DNA of 64,000 bases, from the NCBI RefSeq assembly GCF_013201935.1, contig NZ_CP053833.1, forward strand, positions 930,001 to 994,000, in the 5' to 3' direction. The notes beneath the pieces were generated by a model. That model made no database searches. It was not told the origin of the DNA and saw nothing but the letters and a program-made list of their open reading frames with translations. Both the position numbers and the translations under genes were made by a program. Source of the stretch: Arcobacter cloacae (GTDB lineage Bacteria; Campylobacterota; Campylobacteria; Campylobacterales; Arcobacteraceae). Positions 8,362 through 17,378 of this stretch are shown one piece after another (positions within the stretch are counted from its first letter, which is position 1; the number at the start of each line of letters is the position of its first letter).

Positions 8362-8907
8362 ATGTTTTGTCAAGAAAATTATCTAAAAGCTTTAAACTTT
8401 GCAGCTAATGCTCATAAGGAGCAAAAGACACCTAAAGGTTTGCCTTATATTGTTCATTTAGCTTGCGTTTCAATGGAAGTTATAAATGCATGTGAGAAAT
8501 CTAAACTTGATGAAGAAAAAGCAAATTTTGCAATAACTTGTGCTTTATTACATGATGTATTAGAAGATACAAAAATTACTTATGATGAGGTTTATTTAGA
8601 ATTTGGTTTAGAAGTTGCTGAGGGTGTTGAAGCATTAAGTAAAAATAAAACTTTAGGCTCTAAACAAGAACAAATGAGAGATAGTATTGAAAGATCATTA
8701 ACTCAACCATATGAAGTTCAAATGGTAAAATTAGCTGATAGAATTACAAACTTATCAACTCCACCTTCTTCTTGGAATAATGATAAAATTAAAGCTTATT
8801 ATAAAGAGGCTAAATTTATATTATCTTGCTTAAAAAATTCAAATATATATTTGTCAAAAAGATTAGAAGATAAAATAGAAGAGTATAAAAATTATATTAA
8901 AGATTAA
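8362..8907 (+). CDS. HD-domain small alarmone hydrolase-like protein
   Basis: A 181-residue single-domain protein resembling the hydrolase half of RelA/SpoT and the MESH1 small alarmone hydrolases. Visible motifs are a histidine in PYIVHLACV, the HD pair in ALLHDVLEDT, and VKLADRITNL with the family's DR. There is no synthetase domain. It could hydrolyse (p)ppGpp or a related nucleotide. ATG at 8362, six bases after AAGGA, was chosen over an upstream TTG that overlaps the AAGGA-dnaQ junction. It ends at a strong hairpin shared with the convergent oor operon. Confidence 0.82.
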   Translation: MFCQENYLKALNFAANAHKEQKTPKGLPYIVHLACVSMEVINACEKSKLDEEKANFAITCALLHDVLEDTKITYDEVYLEFGLEVAEGVEALSKNKTLGSKQEQMRDSIERSLTQPYEVQMVKLADRITNLSTPPSSWNNDKIKAYYKEAKFILSCLKNSNIYLSKRLEDKIEEYKNYIKD

Positions 8908-8930
8908 ATAGAGGTTTAACCCTCTATTTA
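8905..8930. terminator. Bidirectional terminator hairpin
   Basis: A perfect ten-base inverted repeat (TAAATAGAGG/CCTCTATTTA) with a six-base loop lies between the alarmone hydrolase gene and oorC, which converge. Each arm ends in A/T-rich sequence suited to termination in both directions. Confidence 0.75.
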
Positions 8931-8932
8931 AC

Positions 8933-9496
8933 TTAAGCTTTAGCTTGAGCTTCTTGTGCGTATTTAAGACCTAAATCAAATGCTTTATTATTGATTTCAT
9001 GTACTTTTTCAGGTACTTTTGAAAGCATTGTTTTTCTTAATACTTCATTTGGAACAGTTTCTCCTGTAAAGTAGTTTGCCATAGCTAATGCTAAAACTGA
9101 TTGAGTAATAACATTTCCTACTTCTTCTTTTGCAATAGTAATAATTGGAATCTCATAGATTTTCCATTTTTTTCTATCTTCTTCTGTTGGTGAAACTAAG
9201 TTTGGCTCAACAACAATAACTCCACCTTCTTTTACACCATTTTTAAACTGATGGTACGAAATATCAGCAACAGATAACATGAAGTCAATTTCCCCATCAT
9301 TTGCATAAGGGTATAAAATCTCTTCATCTTGTAAAGTAATATCAACAACAGTTGGACCACCTCTTACTTGAGAAGTATATGTTGCTGTTTTTAAACCATA
9401 TCCACCATTATTTATTTTAGCAGCTGCGAAAATCGCACCTGCAAGAAGAACACCTTGTCCACCAACACCTGTAAATCTCATTAACGTTCTTGCCAT
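8933..9496 (-). CDS. oorC: 2-oxoglutarate:acceptor oxidoreductase, gamma subunit
   Basis: A 187-residue gamma subunit of the 2-oxoacid:ferredoxin oxidoreductase family, with the N-terminal FTGVGGQGVLLAG motif and SQVRGGPTVVDI. It is the last gene of the oorDABC operon, as in Campylobacter and Helicobacter, where the four-subunit complex converts 2-oxoglutarate and CoA to succinyl-CoA and passes electrons to a low-potential carrier. It replaces the oxygen-stable 2-oxoglutarate dehydrogenase of the citric acid cycle in these microaerophiles. An ATG with GGAGAAAC upstream supports the start. Confidence 0.93.
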   Translation of the reverse strand: MARTLMRFTGVGGQGVLLAGAIFAAAKINNGGYGLKTATYTSQVRGGPTVVDITLQDEEILYPYANDGEIDFMLSVADISYHQFKNGVKEGGVIVVEPNLVSPTEEDRKKWKIYEIPIITIAKEEVGNVITQSVLALAMANYFTGETVPNEVLRKTMLSKVPEKVHEINNKAFDLGLKYAQEAQAKA

Positions 9497-9507
9497 GATG
9501 TTTCTCC

Positions 9508-10341
9508 TTATAATTGAACCATAGTTTTATTTTTATGAGCTTCTTTTACTTTTTCATAAGCTTCACAATATTCAACAGCTTCAGTATCGTGTTTTAAGAT
9601 ACCTGTAGGGAAAATTCCTTTTTGCTCTTCTGGCTCTAATTTTTCAAATTTAGCTTTTGCCATTGAGATTGAATCAATCCACTCTAAGTTAGCCATAGCA
9701 GTAGCCATTTTATTTTTTCTTCCTAAGTTAACGTGACAGTTAGAGAATACTTCAACAAATGAGAAACCTTTGTGTTCAAAAGCTTTAACTAAAGTTCTTT
9801 CTAATTTTTTAGGGTCTAACATAGTCTCTCTTGCAACAAATGAAGCACCAGCTGCTTCAACTAATTTACAAGCATCAAAAGTAGGGTCAATATTTCCTCT
9901 ACTCATTGTAACAGTCCACATACCTTGAGGAGTAGTAGGAGATGTTTGAGAGTTTGTTAATCCATAAATGAAGTTATTGATAATAATATAATTTAAGTCA
10001 ATATTTCTTCTACTTGCGTGAATTGTGTGATTTCCTCCAATTGCAAGACCATCACCATCTCCACCAACAACAATAACTTTTTTATCTGGATTTGCTAATT
10101 TAATTCCAGTAGCGTATGCTAAAGTTCTTCCATGAGTTGTATGAACTGTATTACAGTTGATATATGAAGAGAATCTTCCAGAACATCCGATTCCTGAAAC
10201 AACACATACATCATCCATATTCCAACCAAGTTTTTCAATGGCTCTAATTACAGATTTTAAAATAACTCCATCACCACATCCCCAACACCATAGTGTTGGC
10301 ATTTTGTCTGTTCTTAAATATTCATCATAATTAAAAGCCAT
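9508..10341 (-). CDS. oorB: 2-oxoglutarate:acceptor oxidoreductase, beta subunit (TPP)
   Basis: A 277-residue beta subunit holding the thiamine diphosphate site: LWCWGCGDG near the N-terminus, GIGCSGR, and the metal/TPP-binding motif GGDGDGLAIGGNH, followed by NNFIYGLT. Cysteines near the N-terminus (CWGC) and at GIGCS are likely ligands of the subunit's iron-sulfur cluster. It lies between oorA and oorC with gaps of 2 and 11 bases, which indicates one transcript and matched subunit production. Confidence 0.95.
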   Translation of the reverse strand: MAFNYDEYLRTDKMPTLWCWGCGDGVILKSVIRAIEKLGWNMDDVCVVSGIGCSGRFSSYINCNTVHTTHGRTLAYATGIKLANPDKKVIVVGGDGDGLAIGGNHTIHASRRNIDLNYIIINNFIYGLTNSQTSPTTPQGMWTVTMSRGNIDPTFDACKLVEAAGASFVARETMLDPKKLERTLVKAFEHKGFSFVEVFSNCHVNLGRKNKMATAMANLEWIDSISMAKAKFEKLEPEEQKGIFPTGILKHDTEAVEYCEAYEKVKEAHKNKTMVQL

Positions 10342-10343
10342 GA

Positions 10344-11474
10344 TTACATTCCTTTCACTTTTTCAATAATTTCTAGTGGAGATAAAGGTCTTCCATTTAC
10401 TTTAAATAAAGTATCAAAGTCAGATCTTCCAGATACTCTTTGAACTTCATCTGCAAATTGACCCATATTTAATTCAGCTACTAAAACTTTATCAAATTTT
10501 TTCATTAACTCATTGATTCTTTTAGCAGGACTTGGCCAAATAGTTTTTGGTCTAAACATACCTACTTTAATTCCTTCTTTTCTCATTCTGTTGATAGCTT
10601 CAGTTACACCTAAAGAAACAGAACCATAAGCAATAATCATAATGTCAGCATCATCTAACATATACTCTTCATTTAATTCTAATTCATCTAAATGCGCGTC
10701 AACTTTTTTGAATAATCTTTTCATTAAAGCATCACATGTATCAGCATCTTCTGTTGGATGTCCTGTTGGTCCATGGTGTAATCCTGTGAAGTGGTATCTA
10801 TAACCTTCAAACATTGGATTTAAAATAGCTGGTTCATCAGGTCCTACACCATAAGGTTTATAATCTTTTTTATCACCAGTAAATTTTTTTCTTGAAATTT
10901 TTCCTGCTTGAACTTCTTCTAAATCAGGAATTGTTGCTTTTCCACTCATGTGACCAATTGTTTCATCTAATAAAACAAATACAGGTTGCATAAATCTATC
11001 AGCTAAGTTGAATGCTCTTACAACTTCAGTATAACATTCATTTAAATTTCCAGGACATAAAGTAATTGATTTTACATCTCCATGAGTTGGATTTTTAGCT
11101 TGTAATAAATCCCCTTGAGCAACTCTTGTTGGAAGACCAGTTGATGGACCACCTCTCATAACGTTTACTACAACTAAAGGAACTTCTGAAATATATCCAA
11201 CACCTAAGTTTTCTGCTTTTAAAGAAATACCAGGTCCTGAAGAAGCAGTCATTGCTCTTTTTCCAGACATAGCAGCACCTAATGCTGTACAAATACCTGA
11301 AATTTCATCTTCCATTTGAATACATGCTTTTCCTCTAGCTGGTAATGCAGAAGATAATACGTGCATTATTTCACTTGAAGGAGTAATAGGGTATCCACCA
11401 AAAAACTCAACATCAGCGTCAAGCGCAGCTTTTGCTGCTAATTCATTACCTGTTGAAATTAGTTCTCTTGCCAT
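10344..11474 (-). CDS. oorA: 2-oxoglutarate:acceptor oxidoreductase, alpha subunit
   Basis: A 376-residue alpha subunit with the family features FFGGYPITPSSEI near residue 27, EDEISGI, TASSGPGISL and NVMRGGPSTGLPT. The alpha subunit shapes the active site with the TPP-binding beta subunit. ATG at 11474, five bases after GGAG, was chosen over the adjacent upstream TTG. The order after oorD and before oorB matches the epsilonproteobacterial oor operon. Confidence 0.95.
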   Translation of the reverse strand: MARELISTGNELAAKAALDADVEFFGGYPITPSSEIMHVLSSALPARGKACIQMEDEISGICTALGAAMSGKRAMTASSGPGISLKAENLGVGYISEVPLVVVNVMRGGPSTGLPTRVAQGDLLQAKNPTHGDVKSITLCPGNLNECYTEVVRAFNLADRFMQPVFVLLDETIGHMSGKATIPDLEEVQAGKISRKKFTGDKKDYKPYGVGPDEPAILNPMFEGYRYHFTGLHHGPTGHPTEDADTCDALMKRLFKKVDAHLDELELNEEYMLDDADIMIIAYGSVSLGVTEAINRMRKEGIKVGMFRPKTIWPSPAKRINELMKKFDKVLVAELNMGQFADEVQRVSGRSDFDTLFKVNGRPLSPLEIIEKVKGM

Positions 11475-11483
11475 CAATTCTCC

Positions 11484-11807
11484 TTATAGATCTTCATCTA
11501 ATATTCTGTAGTTATTTTTTATAACTTTTTCTTTTCTCTCTTTTGCTTCTTCCGTTAATTTAGCAAACTTAAACTCTTTTTTATCTGCAACATAAATAGC
11601 AAAATCAGGACATGCTAACTCACAGTCTGTACAACCAATACATGACTCAGGGTGTACTACTTTAATCATAGAACCTAAAGTAGAATGAATTTCTTGTCTC
11701 ATAGCAAGTACGCCAGCAGGACAAACAGAAACGCACTTATCACATGCCTTACATCTAGCTTCATTTACCCATACAGGAGTATTAGCAGGAGCTTCCATAT
11801 TAGACAT
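11484..11807 (-). CDS. oorD: 2-oxoglutarate:acceptor oxidoreductase, delta (ferredoxin-like) subunit
   Basis: A 107-residue protein with two [4Fe-4S] motifs, CKACDKCVSVCPAG (about residues 19-32) and CIGCTDCELACPD (about 56-68). It is the electron-transfer subunit of the complex and the first gene of the operon, so the promoter should lie just upstream in 11808-12101. The C-terminal 35 residues are charged and lysine-rich. Confidence 0.95.
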   Translation of the reverse strand: MSNMEAPANTPVWVNEARCKACDKCVSVCPAGVLAMRQEIHSTLGSMIKVVHPESCIGCTDCELACPDFAIYVADKKEFKFAKLTEEAKERKEKVIKNNYRILDEDL

Positions 11808-12101
11808 AATTTCTCCTTAAATTATTTAAAATCAATACTTGAATAAACTCAATATATTATCCTTGAATCATAGCCTATAATAGTTCTAAAAATTAATTTA
11901 TTTTAAGATTTTATAAGTTGAATTTTTCTCTTGTTACCTTTTGCTACAAGAAAAATAATCTTCTTAAAAAGGGCGTTTGTATATATAAAATAGCTTAAAT
12001 AATTAATATAATTTATATATAAAAGGAGTAGTTAAATATTTATTAAAACTCAAATTTATTAAAGTTAGATATAATTCACCCAAATAAATAAAGGAATTTT
12101 T
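11808..12101. other. Divergent intergenic region, oor operon / methyltransferase
   Basis: This 294-base, strongly AT-rich gap is the longest non-coding stretch in the window. It must carry the oor promoter on the minus strand and a promoter for the gene at 12102. TATAAT-like hexamers on the plus strand lie at 11876, 12008 and 12070, and an AAGGAG at about 12023 has no convincing reading frame after it. No RNA gene or clear hairpin was recognised. Confidence 0.6.
12070..12075 (+). promoter_or_regulatory. Putative -10 box for the methyltransferase-trpC operon
   Basis: TATAAT is centred about 30 bases before the TTG start at 12102, followed by AAGGA as ribosome binding site. Confidence 0.45.
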
Positions 12102-12818
12102 TTGGTTTTATATCAGCCTATAAATGGATATTGTTATAATAGTGACACTCATTTTTTGTTTAATTTTATTTGTGAAAATTTTAAAATATATAAAAATATA
12201 AAAGGTGATTTATTAGATATAGGTAGTGGTAGTGGTATTTTGGGTTTATTAGTTTGTAGTGAATTTAAAAAAATAAATTTAAATCAGTGTGAAATTCAAA
12301 AAATGTTTCAATTTTTCTCAACTAAAAATGCACAAACTAATAAAATCACAACAAATTTATATGAAGGTTCTTTTGAAAATATAGAGTTTAATAAAAGATT
12401 TGATATTTGTGTTTCAAATCCACCATTTTATCACTGTGATGTAATAAAAAGTGAAAATGAATCTTTAAAAATTGCAAGATACAATGATTCTTTACCTTTA
12501 GAAGATTTTATACAAAAGAGTTCAAAAATTTTGAAACAAGATGGTAAATTACTTTTTTGTTACGATTCAAAACAAATAGCTCAGATTATTGTTTTATTAC
12601 AAAAGTATAAATTTAATCTTGAATCATTACAGTTTGTACATCCAAAAATCTCAAAAGATGCAACTTTGGTTTTAGTATATGCAAGGAAGAATTCAAAGTC
12701 ATTAGTTAAGATATTTAATCCTTTAATTGTTTTTAATGAAGAAAATGAGTTTACAAAAGAAGTAGAAAATATATATAAAAAATCTTCAACATATAGTATA
12801 AAGGCTGATTTTGAGTAA
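12102..12818 (+). CDS. N6-adenine-type methyltransferase (TrmN6-like)
   Basis: A 238-residue SAM-dependent methyltransferase. The SAM-binding glycine motif DIGSGSGILG lies at about residues 39-48 and the adenine-N6 catalytic motif SNPPFYH near 106-112. The size and the NPPF motif fit the TrmN6/YfiC group, which modifies A37 of tRNA-Val, although RNA or protein targets cannot be excluded. It starts at TTG, six bases after AAGGA, and overlaps the YkgJ-family gene. A similar methyltransferase-lipoprotein-trpC arrangement is known in Campylobacter. Confidence 0.82.
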   Translation: MVLYQPINGYCYNSDTHFLFNFICENFKIYKNIKGDLLDIGSGSGILGLLVCSEFKKINLNQCEIQKMFQFFSTKNAQTNKITTNLYEGSFENIEFNKRFDICVSNPPFYHCDVIKSENESLKIARYNDSLPLEDFIQKSSKILKQDGKLLFCYDSKQIAQIIVLLQKYKFNLESLQFVHPKISKDATLVLVYARKNSKSLVKIFNPLIVFNEENEFTKEVENIYKKSSTYSIKADFE

Positions 12819-13194
12819 TTTGATAATAAAAGAGGGTTTCGATTTTGCTTTTGACCCAAAAGGGTGTGAAAGTTGTAAAGGAAATTGCTGTATTGGAGAG
12901 AGTGGATATATTTGGATAAGTACAAATGAGATTCAAATTTTGGCTTTACAATTAAATTTATCAGTTGAAGAGTTAAAAAATAGATATTTAAATAAAATAG
13001 GTTATAAATACAGTATAAAAGAGGTAAAATTAGCCTCAAACAATTTTGCTTGTTGCTTTTTTAATTTAGAAGAAAAAAAATGTTCAATTTATGAAGCAAG
13101 ACCAAGTCAGTGTAGGACTTTCCCTTTTTGGGATTATTTTAAAGAAAATAAAGAAGAGGTATACAAAGAGTGCCCAGCTATAAAAAATCTTTAG
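12811..13194 (+). CDS. YkgJ family cysteine-cluster protein
   Basis: A 127-residue protein of the YkgJ (UPF0153) family, defined by a CxxCxGxCC motif (CESCKGNCC, about residues 19-27) and later cysteines in FACCFF, KKCSIYE and PSQCRTFPFW. These probably bind a zinc or iron-sulfur centre. The biochemical role is not established. It begins at TTG, overlapping the methyltransferase by eight bases, and its end overlaps the start of the lipoprotein gene, so it is embedded in the operon. Confidence 0.88.
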   Translation: MSNLIIKEGFDFAFDPKGCESCKGNCCIGESGYIWISTNEIQILALQLNLSVEELKNRYLNKIGYKYSIKEVKLASNNFACCFFNLEEKKCSIYEARPSQCRTFPFWDYFKENKEEVYKECPAIKNL

Positions 13195-14492
13195 TTTTTT
13201 GTCTATTGTTATCAATATTTACGGGATGTTCTGTAAAAGATGCAACTTTAAATAATAAAGAAAAACAAATAGTATTTAAAAAAGTAGAGTTAAAAAAATT
13301 TGATTTAGAAGATTTATTTATTATGTATGCAATTGAATCTGAAAATCAAAGAATGTATTATGATGCAAAAGAGTTGTATCTAAAATTATTTGAAAATACG
13401 AACAATTATGAGTATTTAGTTAAACACTTAACATTGGCTACTCAATTAAAAGAGTTTTCTTTAGTTAATGAAAATGCTTCAAAATATATGATGGAAGATA
13501 TAAAAGAAGAGGAAATAATATTAAGACTTTATACTTTTTCTTTATTTAAATTACAAGAGAAAAAAAAATCTATATTAAATGCAGAAAAATTAATATCTAA
13601 ATATAAAAATGATATTAACTATGAATTATTAGGAAGCATATATTTAGAGGATAAAAATTTTCAAAAAGCTTATGAATCATTTAGTAATGCTTTTTTATTA
13701 AATAATTCAAGTAATACTTTGTTGACATTAACAAATATTCAATTCTTTAGTTTACATCAAAAAGAAGAAGCAATTAAAAAATTGGAAAATTATATAGAAC
13801 AAAATGAATATAACTTTAATCTATCTTTACAGCTTTTAACATTTTATGAAAAAGATGAATCTAAACAAAGATTAACAAATTTATTAAAAAGGATGTTTGT
13901 TTATTATAAAAACAGTGATAATCAACTTTTATTAAATAAAACTAAAACTCTTTTTCTTAAATATTTAGTAAATGATGATGTCAATTTACTGATTAGTTTT
14001 TGGGAAGAAAACGGTGAAGAAGATGATATTTTATTAAATTTATATGGAATGACAAATCAATCTTCTAAAGCTTATGAGTTATTAAATAAATTATATGTTA
14101 ACTCTGATAATATGGATTATTTAGCACAACAAGCAATCTTAGAATTTGAAATGGCTCAAGATAAAAAAATAGTTTTAAATGAAGTTATTTCAAAATTTGA
14201 AAAAGTTTTACAAACTTTAGATAATCATGTTTATCAAAACTATTTAGCTTATATTTTAATAGATTTTGATTTAGATATACAAAGAGGACTTGATTTAGTT
14301 ACAAAAGCCTTAGAAAAAGATCCAAATAACATTGCTTATATTGATACTCTTGCTTGGGGGGAGTATAAATTGAATAATTGTAAAAGTGCATATTATTATA
14401 TGAAACAAGTTGTTGATGAAATTGGATTAGAAGATGAAGAGATAAAACTACATTGGGAAAAAATAAAGGAGTGTAATAGTGATTTTAGATGA
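13170..14492 (+). CDS. TPR-repeat lipoprotein
   Basis: A 440-residue lipoprotein starting at GTG. The lipobox LLSIFTGC gives a lipidated cysteine near residue 20. The rest is alpha-helical with several TPR-like helix pairs, for example [22 protein letters not shown] cut at about residues 150-172 and the stretch near 355-400 ending in [11 protein letters not shown]. Such proteins usually scaffold envelope complexes. It overlaps the genes on both sides and lies before trpC, as in Campylobacter. A run of six G at 14356-14361 lies near its 3' end. The partner is unknown. Confidence 0.82.
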   Translation: MPSYKKSLVFCLLLSIFTGCSVKDATLNNKEKQIVFKKVELKKFDLEDLFIMYAIESENQRMYYDAKELYLKLFENTNNYEYLVKHLTLATQLKEFSLVNENASKYMMEDIKEEEIILRLYTFSLFKLQEKKKSILNAEKLISKYKNDINYELLGSIYLEDKNFQKAYESFSNAFLLNNSSNTLLTLTNIQFFSLHQKEEAIKKLENYIEQNEYNFNLSLQLLTFYEKDESKQRLTNLLKRMFVYYKNSDNQLLLNKTKTLFLKYLVNDDVNLLISFWEENGEEDDILLNLYGMTNQSSKAYELLNKLYVNSDNMDYLAQQAILEFEMAQDKKIVLNEVISKFEKVLQTLDNHVYQNYLAYILIDFDLDIQRGLDLVTKALEKDPNNIAYIDTLAWGEYKLNNCKSAYYYMKQVVDEIGLEDEEIKLHWEKIKECNSDFR

Positions 14493-15270
14493 GATTATAG
14501 AAAAAACAAAACAAGATTTAGAAATTAGAAAAAAAGAGATAAGTTTAGATTTATTAGGAAGAACATTATCTTCAAATCCTTATATGCCAAGGGATGTAAA
14601 ACCATATTTAACTTCAACAAAAGAAGAACCTATTAGAATTATTGCAGAAGTTAAGAAAGCCAGTCCTAGTAAAGGAATTATAAAAGAGGATTTTGATCCT
14701 TTATTAATTGCACAAGCGTATAGTAATAGTGGGGCAAATGCAATTTCAGTTCTAACTGAACCTCATTATTTTAAAGGTAATTTAGAGTATTTAACTCAAA
14801 TTAGAAGATATGTACCAACACCACTTTTAAGAAAAGATTTTATTGTTGATAAATATCAAATAGTTGAAGCTTTAGTTTATGGAGCTGATTTTATTTTACT
14901 TATTGCAAAATCTCTAAGTACGAAAGAGTTAAAAGAACTTTATGATTATGCTATTCATTTAGGACTTGAAGTTTTAGTTGAAATTCATGACAAAGAAGAT
15001 TTAACAAAAGCTATAAAAAGTGGAGCAACAATAATCGGAATAAATCATAGAAATTTAGATACTTTTGAGATGGATATGACTTTATGTGATAAGTTAATTC
15101 CTCTTATTCCAAATGGAAAAATAATTGTTGCAGAAAGTGGAGTTTCAAATGTTGAAACTATTAAAAGGCTAAGTTCAATTGGAGCTGATGCATTTTTAAT
15201 AGGAGAACATTTTATGAGAGTTCCATCTATTGAAGAAGAGTTAAAAAAATTTAAAAACTCTTTGAATTAA
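14479..15270 (+). CDS. trpC: Indole-3-glycerol phosphate synthase
   Basis: A 263-residue monofunctional TrpC, the TIM-barrel enzyme that closes the indole ring in tryptophan synthesis. It carries [11 protein letters not shown] with the catalytic lysine, [42 protein letters not shown] and VAESGV. Its start is GTG with AAGGA eight bases upstream, overlapping the lipoprotein gene by 14 bases. Its substrate is made by TrpF, encoded about 7 kb away. Confidence 0.97.
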   Translation: MILDEIIEKTKQDLEIRKKEISLDLLGRTLSSNPYMPRDVKPYLTSTKEEPIRIIAEVKKASPSKGIIKEDFDPLLIAQAYSNSGANAISVLTEPHYFKGNLEYLTQIRRYVPTPLLRKDFIVDKYQIVEALVYGADFILLIAKSLSTKELKELYDYAIHLGLEVLVEIHDKEDLTKAIKSGATIIGINHRNLDTFEMDMTLCDKLIPLIPNGKIIVAESGVSNVETIKRLSSIGADAFLIGEHFMRVPSIEEELKKFKNSLN

Positions 15271-15287
15271 ATAGTTAAATTAAACTC

Positions 15288-16115
15288 CTAGAATTTAAAG
15301 TTTTCTAAATACTCTTTTATTCTAGGAAGATAATCTTTTCTACAAACTATAGTTGTAGGAAGGTTTGCAATACTTTTTGGAAGTTTTTTAATCTCCAAAT
15401 CTTTTTCATATTTTAGTTTTTTTACAATACTAAGAGGAAGAATACTTATTCCCATACCAGCTTTCACGCAACCTAAAATAATCTCATAGTTTCCAAATTG
15501 TAGATTTTTATACTCTTTATCAAAGTTTTCTTTTAAATAATTTAATCCAAATTCATTATATGCACAACCATCTTTAAAAGATAAAAAAACATCAGCTGCT
15601 ATTTCGTTTTTTGGTTTAACTAAAACTATTGTTTCATCTATTTTATTTAAAATCATTAATTCTTCATTTTTTGGTTCACCCGTTATAAATGCAATATCAA
15701 CTTTGTAATCAAGGACTTTTTTTGTTATTTCTCTTGTTGTATTAGTGATTAATTCTAAACTCATCAAAGGAAAATCATTATGTAATTCTAATAAAAAAGG
15801 AACAATTCTTGTACTTGCATTTGATTCTGTTGAACCAATAATTAAATGTTCTTGTTGATTGATATTTTTCATTTCATTATTGGCTTGTTCTATTTTTTTT
15901 ACAATTTCTATTGCGTATGGATAGAGTTTTTCTCCCTCTTTACTTAAAACAACACCTTTTGGAACTCTATGAAATAATATAGTATTAATTGATTTTTCTA
16001 ATTGTTTTATTCTTGAAGTTACGTTTGATTGAGCAAAATTTAGATTTGTTGCAGCTTTTGAAATACTTTGTTCTTTTGCTACTTCAACAAAAACTCTTAA
16101 TAAATTTGAATCCAT
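15288..16115 (-). CDS. LysR-family transcription regulator
   Basis: A 275-residue regulator with the N-terminal LysR helix-turn-helix (residues about 15-40, SISKAATNLNFAQSNVTSRI, followed by LEKSINTILFHR) and a C-terminal periplasmic-binding-protein-like effector domain (about 90-270). It is transcribed away from a small tautomerase gene 94 bases off, the usual layout for a LysR regulator and its target. The ligand is unknown. Confidence 0.92.
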   Translation of the reverse strand: MDSNLLRVFVEVAKEQSISKAATNLNFAQSNVTSRIKQLEKSINTILFHRVPKGVVLSKEGEKLYPYAIEIVKKIEQANNEMKNINQQEHLIIGSTESNASTRIVPFLLELHNDFPLMSLELITNTTREITKKVLDYKVDIAFITGEPKNEELMILNKIDETIVLVKPKNEIAADVFLSFKDGCAYNEFGLNYLKENFDKEYKNLQFGNYEIILGCVKAGMGISILPLSIVKKLKYEKDLEIKKLPKSIANLPTTIVCRKDYLPRIKEYLENFKF

Positions 16116-16152
16116 ATCTTTTTTCCTTATATCATCTATAATTATTCATTAT

Positions 16153-16182
16153 TTGACTTGTTATCATTTAAAGTGATATTAT
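16153..16182 (+). promoter_or_regulatory. Promoter with dyad operator before the tautomerase gene
   Basis: A TTGACT -35 (16153-16158) and a TATTAT -10 (16177-16182) are 18 bases apart. An imperfect dyad, ATCATTTAAAGTGAT at 16163-16177, fills the spacer. LysR regulators usually bind such dyads in the region shared with their own gene, so it is a candidate operator. Confidence 0.45.
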
Positions 16183-16209
16183 ATTCAAAATATCTAAAAA
16201 AGGAAGAAA

Positions 16210-16422
16210 ATGCCTGTAATAAATATAAAAATGACCCATGAAGATGGTGGAGCTACAAAAGAGCAAAAAGAAGAACTATCAAAGGGAATAACAGAACTTT
16301 TTGCAAAAATATTTGGTCGAGGTGCTTCTAGTGCAGTTGTGATTATTGAAGAATTAAATACAGATAATTATGCAATAGGTGGCAAAACTATAACTCAAAT
16401 AAGAAATGAAGTAAAAAAATAA
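16210..16422 (+). CDS. 4-oxalocrotonate tautomerase family protein
   Basis: A 70-residue protein with the catalytic Pro directly after the initiator Met (MPVINIKM). Family members use this amino-terminal proline as a base to tautomerise enols of 2-oxo acids and form hexamers or trimers. The length is normal for the group. The divergent LysR regulator probably controls it. The physiological substrate is not evident; related small tautomerases exist in Campylobacter and Helicobacter. Confidence 0.9.
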   Translation: MPVINIKMTHEDGGATKEQKEELSKGITELFAKIFGRGASSAVVIIEELNTDNYAIGGKTITQIRNEVKK

Positions 16423-16423
16423 T

Positions 16424-16460
16424 TTATATTAAGAGTGAAATTTCGTCACTCTTAATATAA
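16424..16460. terminator. Strong bidirectional terminator hairpin
   Basis: A perfect 15-base inverted repeat (TTATATTAAGAGTGA and its complement) with a seven-base loop lies just after the tautomerase stop. It overlaps the 3' end of the convergent small membrane protein gene. A-rich and T-rich flanks fit termination on both strands. Confidence 0.78.
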
Positions 16461-16680
16461 AAAATATAACGTAAGCTGCTAAAATAATAGAAGGGTCATT
16501 TGTATTGTAGAAGTGTACTCCACCTATAAAAAAAGGAGAAGATGCAATTACTCTTTTATATAGGGGAATTGAATATTGTCCATTTGTTTTTTCACTCCAA
16601 GAAAAAAATAGAACTAAAAGAGCAAATAAAAATGTTGATAATAACATTAAAAAAAAAGCTATACCATTTACAATACTCAT
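16429..16680 (-). CDS. Small membrane protein of unknown function
   Basis: An 83-residue protein with two clear membrane segments, residues about 5-28 (GIAFFLMLLSTFLFALLVLF) and about 63-78 (PSIILAAYVIFFILRV), joined by a polar loop. The family is not recognised. It lies nine bases upstream of yggS in the same direction, but its start is downstream of yggS in transcription order, so it is the last gene of the minus-strand run. Its last codons form one arm of a terminator hairpin. Confidence 0.65.
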   Translation of the reverse strand: MSIVNGIAFFLMLLSTFLFALLVLFFSWSEKTNGQYSIPLYKRVIASSPFFIGGVHFYNTNDPSIILAAYVIFFILRVTKFHS

Positions 16681-16689
16681 AGACTTTTC

Positions 16690-17367
16690 CTATTTAAATA
16701 AAGTAGAACCAACTCTAATCATATTTGATCCACAGGCAATTGCAAGTTCAAAATCAGAACTCATTCCCATAGAACAATATTTTGCTCCAAAAGGAACTAA
16801 CTCATCATATATTTTTTTTGTTGTTTTAAAAGACTCTTTGATGATTTTTTCATCTTCAACATGAGCACCAATACTCATTACACCTTTTAGAATTATATTT
16901 GGACAAAGTTCTAATATTTGTTTATAAACTTCAACTGCAACTTCAGGAAGAACTCCTGATTTACTCTCTTCATAAGCTGAATTTATTTGAAGTAGGGCAG
17001 ATAGTTTTTTGTTTTTAGCTTCAAGCTTTTTATTTAATTCAATTGCTAAATCAAGTGAGTCTAAAGAATGAATCAAAGTAGGATTTAAATCTATTAGATT
17101 ATTTATTTTATTTTTTTGTAAAGTGCCTACAAAATGCCACTCTATTGGTAACTCTTCTAATTCTTCACTTTTGGTTTTTAAATCTTGAACTTTATTTTCT
17201 CCAAAAGCTCTTTGACCAGCTTCATAAAGTGTTTTAATATCTTGGCTTGTAGAGTATTTTGAAATACCAATAATTTTAACTATATGATGCTCAGAAATTC
17301 TAAGCCTTGCACCTTCAACTTTTGTGATAAGATTATCTAAATTTTTTGTAGCTGTTTCTTTATTCAT
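16690..17367 (-). CDS. yggS: PLP homeostasis protein, YggS family
   Basis: A 225-residue YggS/PROSC protein, a single alanine-racemase-like barrel that binds pyridoxal phosphate through a lysine near residue 32 (in IIGISKYS) and helps regulate free PLP. Family motifs are FGENKVQDL, WHFVGTLQKNK, IHSLDSL, and CSMGMSSDFELAI near the C-terminus with the phosphate-binding serines. The length is normal. It lies in the minus-strand envelope and metabolism run, after rseP. Confidence 0.93.
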   Translation of the reverse strand: MNKETATKNLDNLITKVEGARLRISEHHIVKIIGISKYSTSQDIKTLYEAGQRAFGENKVQDLKTKSEELEELPIEWHFVGTLQKNKINNLIDLNPTLIHSLDSLDLAIELNKKLEAKNKKLSALLQINSAYEESKSGVLPEVAVEVYKQILELCPNIILKGVMSIGAHVEDEKIIKESFKTTKKIYDELVPFGAKYCSMGMSSDFELAIACGSNMIRVGSTLFK

Positions 17368-17378
17368 AGTTTCTCTTT

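Noticed and set aside
12020-12065. Possible small gene after AAGGAG at 12023
   Set aside because: No usual start codon at the right distance is followed by a frame of useful length.
12581-13039. Minus-strand open frame of 152 residues
   Set aside because: It lies opposite the methyltransferase and YkgJ genes, which have clear motifs; composition and lack of start signals mark it as a shadow.
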